Shown: positions 13,059 through 21,796, numbered from the stretch's first letter. The stretch: 64,000 bases of DNA from Adiantum capillus-veneris (GCA_014529385.2 CM043944.1:90687384-90751383); one strand, 5' to 3'. Numbers and translations are program-made. The notes: a model not told the origin generated them from the letters alone.

Positions 13059-16000
13059 ACAGAGAGCTTTTGTTTTATTTGGCAAGGCTTTTGATTTTAA
13101 GCTTTTGGGGCTCTTGCTTTTGGCATCCCTTCTAAACTCTTAAAATAAGTGGGCAAGCCTCCCACTCTGCAGAGCATCTGGACGGAGAGTCTAAGAGTGA
13201 GAGCCTCCCATTCACTTGTACTTTTGCAACAGATTAATACAAAAAGAAATATCAAAAGGGACACAAGTCTTTGGGGCCAACATCTCTAGGCACGGAACTC
13301 CGCCGGGCCAGTGTCGAATCAATTGTGAACTATGAACTGTTTTGAAGTGATTTATTGTGGTGTCGCGATAGATTCTCGACTTGGAGTGTCTAAGTCTGTT
13401 ACAAGAGCCTTTTGAATTTCAACCATTTAATTGGAGCTTCCTTCCTCGGAAGAAGAGTGGACCACCATGTTCGAGCATTTCCCTTGCAAAAAGATGTAGC
13501 CCTCCTAATAGTGGAGTGTTCTGAGTAATGCCCTCCAGAGAAAGCTATGTCAAACTGTGGAATGAAGGCCAAAGCCCTCAGAGCATCTCGGAACCTAGAA
13601 AAGGATTCAACTTTAATCGACTGTCCACCTTCTTTAAATTCTTTTTGTTTTCTTGCTCTTGTCTTCGAGGAAGTCATATTGGTTGGCTCTGTAGAAGTGC
13701 TTCTTTTCAAGAGTGCTTGTCCATGTCTTTCTGCGAGTACAGGTTCTGCTTTTCTGCACTCGTCTTTCTTTTCGGCTTTCCTCCCTACTTGAAAGGAGAA
13801 GCAATGGCCACACCCATTCTCGAGTAGATCTTATCAATCGGATAATTCTTCAAGTGTTTCACCAATCACGGGTCCCTGGAGTACTCAATCAATCTGTTCA
13901 CACATATGCCAATCTGTAGTTGACGTTTGTACTCCTTTCTAGCAAACTTGTCCGAAAACAATTTGCCCAAATCTTCTTCAGTTCCCGCGCCGGATTTTCA
14001 AACTTTTCTTTGCCTTCCCATTGAGAGGTGTCATCTCTGTCAGATTCTTTACGAGAATCCATGTGTAATCTGGGATTCTTTATGGCTTTATGCCCTGTAA
14101 GATAGAGCGATGAAGATGGGAGCGCGCCCGATGCGCGATGTATAATGGGTGGGAGTGGCTAATAAGTTCGGGGTCGCGACGCGAAGATTCTTTCCTAGAA
14201 GCTGTGCGCGCTGCAAAAAGGATTGGATTCTCCGTAGAGGAAGAATTTTTCTGTGCTCTGATACCATTGTAACAAACTTGGACACCCCAAGTCAAGATTC
14301 TATCGCGACACAACAGAGATTCACTTCAAAACAATTCACAAAATTGACACGGCCTGGTGTAGTTCCGTGCTGAGAGGTATTGGCCCCAAAGACTGGCACC
14401 CCTTTCGGTATTTCTTTTTATATTTATTTGTGTTCAAAGTACGAGAGCGGGTAGGTGCTCACGCTCAGACTCTGCGTCCAGATGCTTTGAGAAGTGAAGC
14501 CTTGCCCACTAATTTATAAGTACAAGGGGTGCCCCAAAAGCAGAGCCTCAAAATCACTTAAACTCAAAAGCTTTTAATCTTAGAAGCAGTTGTCCCAAAA
14601 GCTATCCTAAAAACTAGTCAGCGCAACTCACGTTGATCCGTGCAGCTGCCACGTTAGCCATGTCAACGCAATTTGCGGCAAACTGCCACGTCAGTAGTCA
14701 GTGTGTTTTGCGACGTCCGTACAGTCAGCCTGTCGGTGCGTTTTACGGAATCTGCTGTCACGTCAGCACTGTGTGTCCGGGGGCCTACTGCCACGTCACC
14801 AGCGGGCATTGACACCACCTTGAAAGATGTGGAGCATTACTTCTTTTGGCCGAGACTCAAGAAGGACGTGGACGATTTTGTACGCAGTTGCTTGGTATGC
14901 TAGAAAGTCAAGTTTGACATGCATAAAGCACAGGGATTGTTACAGCCTTTACCCATTCCCATCCGCCCCTGGGAAAGTATTGCTATGGATTTCATTTTTG
15001 ATCTCCCGAAGACACAGAGTGGGCACGATGGTATCTGGACTGTTATTGACAAATTTAGCAAGCAAACTCATTTCATTCGAGTGAAGAAAAGTGTCAAGCC
15101 GGACCATTTAGCGAGATTGTTCATTGCCCAGGTATTGAGCTTATATGGCATGCCTGAGACAGTAGTCTCTGATAGAGATCTGTGATTCACGAGTTTGTTT
15201 TGGAAGGCTATTTGGGAGAACATTTGCACATGGTTGTAGTTCTTGTCATCTTTCCACCCGCAGACAGATGGGCAATCTGAGATTGCAAATTCAGTCGTAC
15301 TGGATTTATTGAAGTCTTACATTTCTGATCAGAAGACTCAATGGGAAAAGTTTTTGCCCTTGGTGGAATTGGCCTACAATTACACGTTCCACTCTTCGAC
15401 AGGGAAGGCTCCATTTGAGATTATGAAGGTGCTACTAAGGTTCCACCCTTCCTTAGCACGAAAGATAAGATTTTTGAAGCCGACCAGTACACGAGGGACT
15501 TGGACACTGCTTTTGCCAAGGTTCGGGAGGCTTTAGCAAAATCTCCGGAAAGACACAAGAAGTCAGCAAATCGACACCATCGCGATTCGAAATTAAAGGA
15601 AGACGATTGGGTGCTCTTACGTTTTGAGAAGGCACACCTGAGAAAGAAAAAGGGAAAGAAGCGCCTTTTTCCAAAGCTTACCGTGAGATACTATGGATTT
15701 TTCCAGACAAAGAAAAGATAAATGATATCTCCTTCAGGTTGAAGCTGCCCGATACTTGGAGAATTCACAATGCTTTTCATGTGAGTCTCGCGAAGCCTTT
15801 TAAAGGCGATGTGGCCGATGATAGGGAGCCAGATGAGCAACCCGAAGTGGAGGAAAGCGAGGAGATACTCGTTCCAGAACTGATATTGGCACATAAAGAT
15901 AGAAAGATTAAAGGTAAAGTGATTAGGCGGTTCTTGGTTAAATTCAAGAACTATCCTACATTGGATGCGAAGTGGATGGAGGAGGAGGACCTATCAGATA

Positions 16001-19000
16001 CTCCTCAGATTGTGGAACTTTACCTTGAAGCATTCGGTTTAGCATAGTTTACTCCGATAGAACCCAGATTTCAGCATGGGTGAATCTAGTGCAGCGGGTT
16101 TGCACAAGAGGGGAGTCACTCCGCTCCTTTGTCAATAGATTACCCGCCGATTTTGGATATAGAGTCACTGATGTCCCTTTGGGTTTCATGGATACTGCTG
16201 GGCTGATAGTATTCTGCTGTATGACTTTATGAACTGGAATTCCCGAAAATGATACTGATTGATTTGTACTTGACTTGTTTGAGTGCACGAACTGAAAGAC
16301 GAAATGACTGCAGCATTTCGGTCTCATAAATCTCTATAGACATGATTGCAATTATGGATTAGTTAATGGGGCATCTGTGAGGTCCTGACTGGATCTAGAT
16401 GCGATTACTAAATACGTTGCCGATTAATCATGTTCTGAGATTTGGCATGAATTTGAATGTGATTTGTCATGTGATGTCTTGTGATGTCAAGTGATGTGAC
16501 TGTCGATTGGTACATGTGCTAGATGTGTCGTGTCTAGTTCGTCGGTACTAACAGTCAGTGTCTACTAAGACAATTTATGGCCTTTGCTTGTTTTACAGAT
16601 GCAATCGAGGGCGATTACAATTCTTTCAAGAGGGGGGTATGTCACAAACTGGTGACATGGCAGTGCCCTCGGATACACACACACAGCCCGTGTCGACGTG
16701 GCAACAATAGTCGGAAAATGAGTTGACAGGCTGACGTGGCAAGCAGTACGGACCTCCGCAATTTGCGTTGGTTTGCCGACGTGGCATTCCGTATGGATTT
16801 CTGGAAATTACGCTGGCTTATTTTGGCAGCTTTTAGATTACAGTTGCTTTTGAGAGTATGAAGCTTTTGAGAGTATGAAGCTTTTGAGTTTGAGATTTTG
16901 GGGCTTTGCTTTTGGCATCCCTTGTAACCTTTATAATGAACCCAAGTGGGCTCATTGTGGAGATTATTTGGACGTAGAGTCTGAGAGCGAGCACCCGTGT
17001 GTCGTCTTTGTGAACTGTTTTAAGGTGAATCTCTGCTGTGTCGCGGTAGAATCTAGACTTGGGGTGTCCAAGTTTGTTACATCCCATATCACCAAACCAC
17101 ACCTCACACCCTACGTTGGATGTCAGGGCAAGCATTGCAAGGATTTACAGTCCAAGTGATGCCCGCTAGTTAGCTCAAAATTGAGCCTAGGTATAGGACT
17201 ACATAATTGTTGTAGCCTAGTTGTGTAGCCTAGGAGCTTGTTGCTTGTCCAGCCTAATGTCACATCTCAAGGATTGGCTTCCCATACCAACCAACCCACA
17301 CCTCAAACCCTACCTTGGATGGTTGTCACAAGACGGGCACCACACGCCAGCAGAAAAGAACAAACTGAACAGACTTTTAGCACTTCAATAACAACTAACT
17401 GAGAGAGAGAGAGACAACACGCGACACAGAGTGGCGAAATTCCACCCCAGAGAGTATTGGCCCCAAACCTTGGCGCCCCTTTCGGTATTTCTTTATATTG
17501 CATCAACACAGTACAAGCTGGTACTCCAGACTCTGCACCTTCTCCAGGAAGCATGCCAGAGAATGAGTCCATGGCCTCATATTTAAAGGCCCTAGGCCCC
17601 AAAAGCAGTTTACATGAAAAGCCTTCAAACTCAAAAGCATGTGGTCCAAAAGCAATGCCCAAAAGCTGCCAGCGTACATTACGGAATTTGTACAATTGCC
17701 ACATCAGCAATCAATGCAAAACGCGGAAATCCGTACGGTCTGCCACGTCATCAGCCAGTGGAAAATCTGGAGTGTCTGTACAGCTGCCACGTCATCAGTT
17801 TTTGCGCAAGTCGTGATGTGTGTGTGTGTGTGTGGGTCCTGCTTTATTTTAATTCCTTTATGTCACTAGGGCCCCATCGGACGGGGTCCCCATAAATTGG
17901 TAGGACTTCTTCTTCTGTTACTTGTTCTTCTTAGGGTTTAGGCCCCTCGGCCGTGATCTGAAGATTGGTTCTGCTCTTCAGTGACTTGACACGTCAGCAG
18001 TTTGTGACAATGGCCAAGCAGCGTATGGACATTGCATCTATAGTCCAATTTTGGTGAGCACGCGAGATAGCTCACAATTGAGCCCAGAGTCCTAATTATT
18101 TGACTTCATAAGTGCCCTAATCTAGGTGCGTGGCTCACATTGGCCGCCTGTGATTGCTCAGGCTAGGGACATAACATACACCTGGCAGGATGCATTGAGT
18201 CACCTTTTTGTCACGGATACACCTTCTTGTGAGTGCATACAACTAGGTTTCACATGTTAGAAAGTCTTGGGCTTTTTTAGACTCTTTTAGTACCTTCATG
18301 TGTTAAGACACTAAAAAGGAATTCAGGTTGAACGATTACTTCTGTATAGTAATGCTTCGATAAAAATGGCTTTATTTTATGTAATACTAAGATGACAATG
18401 TTTTCAGTTTTAAATTATGTTTTCTTTTGATAAAATGTCTAGGATGGTAATAGTAAACTAGAGGAATTTCTTTGGATGCAGTTTTGTCCAGCAGGGCAGA
18501 GCACGTGTGCAATTTTGTAGAGGCTGAAATTATCTTTGGTTATGTGAGTATAATATTCTTTTCAAAATAATATTCACGTGATTTATTTCAAGCAATGTGA
18601 CAAGATACCAGTATTTGGCATGCCAGTTTCAAAACCATTTTCTCTACACAGGAGACGAAGCTAGTCTATAAGCATTTTGCCACATTGTATTTCATTTTTG
18701 TTATTGACAATGCCGAAAGTGAGCTGGGCGTTCTTGACTTAATTCAAGGTGAGCTGTATCTGTTCATGTTAGTGTTCCAAAGTAGGAGGACTTGTCTCTG
18801 AATTTAGTGGACTTTCCAGTTTTTGTGGAGTCACTGGACAGATGCTTCAAGAATGTATGCGAGCTTGATATAGTGTACAACTTCAACAAGGTTAGTCTTG
18901 GTCAATTTTAGAAGGGCATGGGCTTTCTTGATTTTAAATTGCACATCTCACCGTTTGAAAGTTCATTCTGAAGGCAAATGCTTTTGTTCTCACTTGGTTC

Positions 19001-20418
19001 TTTCACTCAAGTTACTTGCTGTTGCAACAGAACATTGCTTTTGACTGAATAATTGATGAAGGGGGAAGGACAAAATAAGAGAATTGCAAAGCCAACTTAT
19101 TCTGTGTGATAGCCAATCTTTCTTTGTTTAAGCTCAATCTAATTGCTTGTGTGCTTGTGGACTTGCCTTTTTGGGATGTAACCTTGCTGATTTTTAAAGT
19201 TACTCCATTTGTGACATAGTTCAGATAGTACTTGCCCGCACTCTAGCACGCGCTGTTTCTTTTTCCTAGTTTCTTACAATAGAATTGAAACGCGTTTCAG
19301 GTAGATTGCCAAATTATGATGACTGTGGGGGAGTAATTCCCAACCATTGGTAATTTTGAGTATAGCAGCTTTGTAGAGGTAGAGGAGAGTTCTCACCAAT
19401 AATCTGAATGAGATTCAGAAAATGTATTGCTGAAGCCCCTAAAGGCAGCTAAGATGATTATGCCTGTCATTTGTATGAATACATCATTCAAGGTCTTTAG
19501 ATGCCACAAAGTTTTCTGTTTACTGTCAGTTTTTGTATTGCTGCGCCGTCTTTACTGCCTTGCGAGGTGACTTGCTGGTTTCATTGGTATCAGAGAGCCA
19601 GTTGACTCTCCTCATAGGAAGAGTTTGATCCAAATCTGCAGCATTCGATTGTGGATGCATAGGTCCTTGACATAGCTTCAGATTATTTTCAGCATTTGAT
19701 TACTGTTGATCAACTTATTGATGATATTATGCATTCCAGAGAAGAGGTTTAGTCTCATGTGCAGCTAGTGGTTACAGAGGTTATGCGCCATAGGTTACTA
19801 GGTCCCTTCTCTATGCAAGAGATGCATGACACAATGCTTGGCCTCGATGGTGCCTCTTGTCCAAAGAGGATGGGTTGATTACACAATTCTTTTTACAGTT
19901 CTAGGATGCTCTCAACCCCTCTATGCTATGCGGTTTACAACACATATTTGACATAGGAGAGATGCGTGCCTTTATGTGTTCGGGACTTATTTCATAGCTG
20001 CTATCTTAAGAGCTGAAATGCACAATGAGAATAAATATGATGTTTTTGTTTCCCTATTCAAGTGTGAGATTAAGTTTATAGTTCATTCAACTCTGCTTTT
20101 CATCTGATGTATTGAATGCAATGTGTAGGTGCATACCATCTTGGATGAGATGATAATAGGTGGGCAAGTGGTGGAAACTAACCCTTTGGAAGTCATCAAG
20201 ACAGCAGAAGAAGTGTTCAAGTAAGACATTTAAATCAAATCTCACCTTTGTTTAAGTGGTCATATGTGGTGATGTATGCAATTCTTCTATGGGTGTGAAA
20301 TTGTCCGGCCCCCCTCCCATTCGTGGCATTCGGTCTATGAATCAAATGTCGAGCTCAGAAAGGTAATTTGCCTTTTATATTCAGGGAGCATGGTGACAAG
20401 GAAAAAGTGAAGGAGTAA
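5516..20418 (+). CDS. AP3S: AP-3 adaptor complex subunit sigma, seven exons with a 12.7-kb intron 2
   Basis: This is the small (sigma) chain of the AP-3 heterotetramer, which sorts membrane cargo from Golgi/endosomes to the vacuole. Exons: 5516-5584, 5718-5760, 18482-18543, 18652-18748, 18820-18890, 20129-20220 and 20385-20418, all with GT-AG borders and compatible phases, giving about 155 residues (plant homologues are about 165). Family landmarks occur in order: MIHAVLVLNTLGKPRLAKFY, EKQQDIIRSV, AEHVCNFVEAE, the adaptor small-chain signature LVYKHFATLYF, NVCELDIVYN, and ILDEMIIGGQVVETN. If the last donor (CAA|GTAAGA) is not used, the frame ends at 20224 (TAA), giving 145 residues. Exons 2 and 3 join as AAA G/TT and restore a conserved Val. 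No stops or frameshifts occur, so the gene looks functional despite the retrotransposons in intron 2. Recognition rests on remembered family sequence, not a search. Confidence 0.93.
6172..6197. repeat. Homopolymer of 26 G
   Basis: An uninterrupted run of 26 guanines on the plus strand. A second G-rich run (about 6322-6335) lies at the equivalent position of the neighbouring LTR duplicate. Homopolymer length is prone to assembly error. Confidence 0.9.
6206..6354 (-). repeat. Partial tandem copy of the terminal part of LTR B
   Basis: The sequence from about 6219 (gctagcaccacgtgccaagg) to 6320 closely repeats 6366-6460, with a spacing of about 147 bp. It looks like a tandem duplication of the R/U5 end of the adjacent Gypsy-B LTR, with a G-run in between. 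Confidence 0.7.
6355..7008 (-). repeat. 3' LTR of Gypsy-B (minus-strand element)
   Basis: On the plus strand the block starts TGTAACGAG and ends GTTTGTGACA, matching the LTR family of elements A to D. It has the promoter-like tatttaaagg (about 6608) and the conserved segment gcggtatttctttatattg (about 6511) shared with LTR D. It abuts gag sequence at 7009 with no polypurine tract, so pol and the tract have been lost by internal deletion. Confidence 0.75.
7009..7198 (-). pseudogene. Gypsy-B gag, 3' piece
   Basis: The minus strand encodes a retrotransposon gag segment (KRDIRTAWNHLRMTKGDS ... LFKKVSFKEQIERF) parallel to Gypsy-A gag at about 8215-8370. It continues the frame of the piece at 13404-13710 and runs straight into the 3' LTR at 7008 without reaching a zinc knuckle or pol. 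Confidence 0.8.
7529..8730 (+). pseudogene. Gypsy-A gag with CCHC zinc knuckle
   Basis: Gag is the structural polyprotein that packages element RNA. The region begins MYTEQELEEVGD at 7529, has a Ser/Lys-rich linker (7700-7830), the conserved core GGQSIKFDTFSGYRD ... FIQQFDIAFSGGRY (7970-8080), the segment ISFKEQIERFTLGL (about 8330-8380) and a zinc knuckle KCFGCGETRHISAKC at about 8623-8672. It is broken by a TAG at 7592-7594, a TAA at 8143-8145, a TGA near 8386 and frame changes. It shares the core with the gag pieces in B, K and G. Confidence 0.85.
8821..9294 (+). pseudogene. Gypsy-A aspartic protease domain with altered active site
   Basis: This is the retropepsin-like domain that cuts the polyprotein. 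It begins near IFFDGGAKANFIS, where the family motif is D-S/T-G-A, so the catalytic triplet reads DGG. The second landmark GCDVLLGIPWYHKNN (about 9078-9122) is well kept. The frame stops at 9292-9294 and RT continues in another frame, so the domain is separated from RT by a frameshift. The changed Ser/Thr would be expected to impair catalysis. Confidence 0.8.
9295..10083 (+). pseudogene. Gypsy-A reverse transcriptase domain
   Basis: This domain copies element RNA into DNA. The landmarks are in order: LVLKKDGTWRMCIDY, RIDLKSGYHQIRI, FLVMPFGLNNAPAAF and the catalytic TFFDDIIVFS (about 9877-9906). Here FFDD replaces the usual Y/F-x-DD; both aspartates are kept. The frame is open for 247 codons from 9291 to a TGA at 10032-10034, then continues in the same frame past a TAG at 10083-10085 into RNase H. 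Confidence 0.92.
10092..10840 (+). pseudogene. Gypsy-A RNase H domain, interrupted by a short insertion
   Basis: The connection segment VRSFLGLCSYYRQFI is followed by the RNase H start EVYCDACGRSLGVVL (about 10311-10357) and, further on, AQIYEKELLAVILALTQWR and DHQGLRYFL in a shifted frame. Between ESRLLSRPELT (about 10420) and AQIYEKE (about 10563) about 140 bp of unrelated sequence is present, where other elements have only a few residues. A stop (TAG, 10560-10562) and a frame change accompany it. Confidence 0.85.
10845..12211 (+). pseudogene. Gypsy-A integrase and C-terminal chromodomain
   Basis: Integrase inserts the cDNA, and the chromodomain is thought to guide insertion into heterochromatin. 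The HHCC region (YHPPFTGHCG-like, then FVRSCLVCQ) lies at about 11010-11140. The DDE core follows: AMDFIFDL, HDGIWTAIDRF, VSDRDPRFTSLFW, then SEIANSVVLDLLKSY and VEFAYNNTIHS. The chromodomain is at about 12085-12165 (RRFLVKFKNYPALDAKWMEE) and the frame ends at a TAG, 12209-12211. A TAG at 11489-11491 replaces the CAG present at the equivalent site of Gypsy-C, and further stops occur at about 11777 and 12170. Confidence 0.9.
12775..12786 (+). promoter_or_regulatory. Polypurine tract of Gypsy-A
   Basis: The purine run aagagggggg followed by ta lies directly before the 3' LTR (TGTCAC at 12787). It primes plus-strand synthesis. The same tract precedes the Gypsy-C LTR at 16628-16639. Confidence 0.85.
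12787..13403 (+). repeat. 3' LTR of Gypsy-A
   Basis: The 617-bp LTR runs from TGTCACAAACT to GTCTGTTACA. It contains a (TC)n array at 13024-13057 and the conserved segment with agaaatatcaaaaggg (about 13240). The last 20 bases correspond to the U5 end seen next to the PBS in Gypsy-B. It is followed by the target duplication AGAGC. Confidence 0.88.
13404..14254 (-). pseudogene. Gypsy-B leader and gag, 5' piece
   Basis: The minus strand from 14254 down holds the leader after the PBS and then gag: a Lys-rich part, the core FKEGGQSIKVESFSRFRDA and RTWWSTLLPRKEAPIKWLKF, ending at the Gypsy-A insertion at 13404. The leader segment near 14110-14190 (encoding SRIGRAPIFIAL) is almost identical to one in the non-autonomous element at 20538, showing shared ancestry of their 5' regions. 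Confidence 0.8.
14255..14266 (-). promoter_or_regulatory. Primer-binding site of Gypsy-B
   Basis: The minus strand reads TGGTATCAGAGC one base inside the LTR end at 14268, the tRNA-iMet-type primer site. Confidence 0.85.
14268..14802 (-). repeat. 5' LTR of Gypsy-B, outer end missing
   Basis: It starts TGTAACAAACTTGG on the plus strand and carries the LTR hallmark tttcggtatttctttttata (about 14405) and two ctgccacgtcag-type repeats. It stops at cacgtcaccag (14802), where the family continues tttgtgaca. The missing end was replaced by Gypsy-C integrase sequence, so a deletion or recombination joined B and C. Confidence 0.8.
14803..16047 (+). pseudogene. Gypsy-C integrase and chromodomain remnant
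   Basis: The frame begins in the zinc region (TTLKDVEHYFFWPRLKKDVD, then FVRSCLVC), continues through AMDFIFDLPKTQSGHDGIW and GMPETVVSDRDL and the integrase C-terminus (LPDTWRIHNAFHVSLAKPF), and ends with a chromodomain (RRFLVKFKNYPTLDAKWMEE) at a TAG, 16045-16047. Stops occur at about 14901, 15182 (TGA where A has AGA) and 15236 (TAG where A has CAG), plus frameshifts near 15430 and 15720. It cannot encode a working enzyme. Confidence 0.87.
16640..17081 (+). repeat. 3' LTR of Gypsy-C
   Basis: The 442-bp block begins TGTCACAAACTGG right after the tract agggggg-ta and ends gtccaagtttgttaca. The end is the same U5 sequence that lies beside the PBS in Gypsy-B, which confirms the boundaries. Confidence 0.85.
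17082..18180. repeat. Two diverged tandem units in intron 2, the second split by solo LTR D
   Basis: A unit of roughly 180-200 bp begins near 17082 (cccatatcaccaaaccacacc, then the ttggatg segment) and again near 17280 (cccataccaaccaacccacac). Both copies share caagcattg/caagcagcg, a tagctcaaaattgagcc-like stretch and the following segment. The second copy is interrupted at 17323 by LTR D and resumes at 18010. No coding capacity is seen. Confidence 0.6.
17324..18009 (-). repeat. Solo Gypsy LTR (D)
   Basis: A single 686-bp LTR of the same family as B, bounded by TGTCACAAG and TTTGTGACA, with no internal region. Flanks are atggt (17319-17323) and atggc (18010-18014), a likely 5-bp target duplication with one later change. 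Solo LTRs arise by recombination between the two LTRs of an insertion. Orientation follows that of Gypsy-B. Confidence 0.75.
18891..20128 (+). other. Intron 5 of AP-3 sigma (1,238 bp)
   Basis: The intron runs from AAG|gttagt to gtgtag|GTG. I find no transposon ends, long open frames or structured repeats in it; it looks like unique intron sequence. Confidence 0.75.
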
Positions 20419-20537
20419 ATTTCTTTTTGAGAAGAGAGAATAACTTGATTAGAAACACGGTAAGGCATCGTTCTGTGGTAAAACAGCGAAAAAGACAACA
20501 CAATGGACATTATCAAGCAACAATCAAGGTATTGTAG

Positions 20538-21376
20538 TGTCACATGCGCATTACACTTGAGCCACATGGACAAGTTTCTGCTACAGTCTAGCATCAGTTG
20601 TGGTTTAGCTTAGGACCTAGCTTGTTACTTTGTGAGCCTCTAGTAGTACGTGCATGTTCAGGCTGGTCGTAGTTGCATACCCTCTCTTGCACGATACAGT
20701 CATTTCAGCATATAGGCGTGTGAACAGTCTCTTAAGTCACTTATCAATAAGTGACTTTTGAAGAAGGACCCGCAAAGTCAGTACCTTGTAGTACGAGTAG
20801 TACCCGCAGCACTTCATCAGCATGTAGCGTTTTTCAGCCCTACAAGCACCAACGTTTTCTAGCATCAGCATCATTGACTTCAAGCACCAACAACCAGCGT
20901 TTTCAGCACATCAGCGTTTCAGCCATAAGGAAGCTTCAGTGTTTTTCCTCAGACGCACCTCAGATTCATCAACATCCCCTCAGACCAGCCGGTGTAAGTA
21001 TTTTCAGCCTCATCATTCTGGCATTTTTCAGCCATAACAGTTTTCAGCCTTAGCCCCGCAGTACCAAGCATCTCCTCGCAGTACCAAGCATCTTCTCGCA
21101 GTACCGAGCATCTCTAGCAAGTATCCGTCAAGCATCTCAGCATGTAGGATCATTGCAACAACATTGGGCAAGTAATAAAGCAAGTACTTGCTATGGAAAT
21201 AGTACAAGGGGGCCCTTCAGGGTGGTTGGGACCCAACATGCCGTGTTGTCTCTCTTGTCTCTCTCCTTCATTGTGTTCAATTGAGTTTCTCTTTTGAAGT
21301 GAAGTTAAGTAACCTTGTGTTTGTGCGGAGTACTAGATCCGAGCTAAATCCTTAAACACTTCCACTGCACGTGACA
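20538..21376 (+). repeat. 5' LTR of the 20538 element
   Basis: The 839-bp LTR has TGTCAC/GTGACA ends. Compared with the 3' LTR it lacks about 105 bp (equivalent to about 22270-22375, which includes the TATA-like tttataaagg), so this copy has probably lost its own promoter. A short motif rich in cagcatcagc / ttttcagcc is reiterated at 20810-21060. Confidence 0.8.
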
Positions 21377-21796
21377 CTCGTATCAGAGCTCTGTGCGTGC
21401 TTCGGCTTTGTGAACTCAAGGGAAGAATCAAGAACTCAAGCAGAACGAAGAACCCAAAGAACCTCTCTCAGTTTTTCCTCCTCAAAGAAGTTTCGTGTCC
21501 CGACCCCGGACTTATTAGCCACTCCCACCCTTAGTCCATCGCGCATCGGGCGCGCTCCTGTCTTCATTGCTATGTCTTTGAACGAAGATCAACATAGGAT
21601 ACACGGCAATCCAGATCTTGAGTACCAAGATCTACTTGCCTCGTATGCGGATATAGAAGGAGTTGGTGCAAGGATCCCTAACCCTCTTTTGCATTCGCAT
21701 TCGCATGTAGCGTCCAACCACTTCCATCGACATGGAACCATTGGAAATACCTCTGAGCACCCTTACCTTTCATCTTCACCCGCAATGTCTTCATGA
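21371..21796 (+). pseudogene. Gag-leader-like open frame of the 20538 element
   Basis: A 141-codon frame whose middle (SRIGRAPVFIAMSLNEDQ) matches the leader/gag start of Gypsy-B on the minus strand at about 14110-14190. The Met at about 21571 (MSLNEDQHRI) is a plausible gag start. The remainder has no domain I recognise. It is probably a remnant of gag and not a host gene. Confidence 0.5.

Larger units (their letters stand above)
7199..13403 (+). mobile_element. Gypsy-A, full-length chromodomain Gypsy (chromovirus), TSD AGAGC
   Basis: The element is bounded by TGTCACAAACT at 7199 and GTCTGTTACA at 13403, with identical 5-bp duplications AGAGC at 7194-7198 and 13404-13408. Gene order is gag, CCHC, PR, RT, RNase H, IN, chromodomain, the order of the Gypsy chromovirus branch. 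The 5' LTR is mostly deleted (only about 82 bp remain, to about 7280), while the 3' LTR is 617 bp. The coding region carries several stops and at least one frameshift. The element is nested in Gypsy-B and both lie in intron 2 of AP-3 sigma. Confidence 0.92.
6355..14802 (-). mobile_element. Gypsy-B, deleted minus-strand Gypsy element split by Gypsy-A
   Basis: The element runs on the minus strand: 5' LTR 14268-14802, PBS 14255-14266, leader and gag 13404-14254, the continuation of gag at 7009-7198, then 3' LTR 6355-7008. The two gag pieces rejoin exactly at the AGAGC duplication flanking Gypsy-A, which proves that A jumped into B. Protease, RT, RNase H and integrase are absent, so B was non-autonomous before the insertion. 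The outer end of the 5' LTR is missing about nine bases and abuts Gypsy-C. Confidence 0.85.
14803..17081 (+). mobile_element. Gypsy-C, 5'-truncated chromodomain Gypsy fragment
   Basis: Only the distal part of a plus-strand relative of Gypsy-A survives: integrase, chromodomain, 3' untranslated region, polypurine tract (16628-16639) and a 442-bp LTR. The coding part parallels A over its full length. The LTR is shorter than A's and lacks the TC array. Confidence 0.88.
5761..18481 (+). other. Intron 2 of AP-3 sigma (12,721 bp), filled with Gypsy elements
   Basis: The donor is AAAG|gtcttt at 5761 and the acceptor gatgcag ends at 18481. About 600 bp at the 5' end and 470 bp at the 3' end look like unique intron. 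The middle holds Gypsy-B split by Gypsy-A, the Gypsy-C fragment, a tandem repeat and solo LTR D. The stretch 5761-6171 contains no feature I recognise. Confidence 0.85.
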
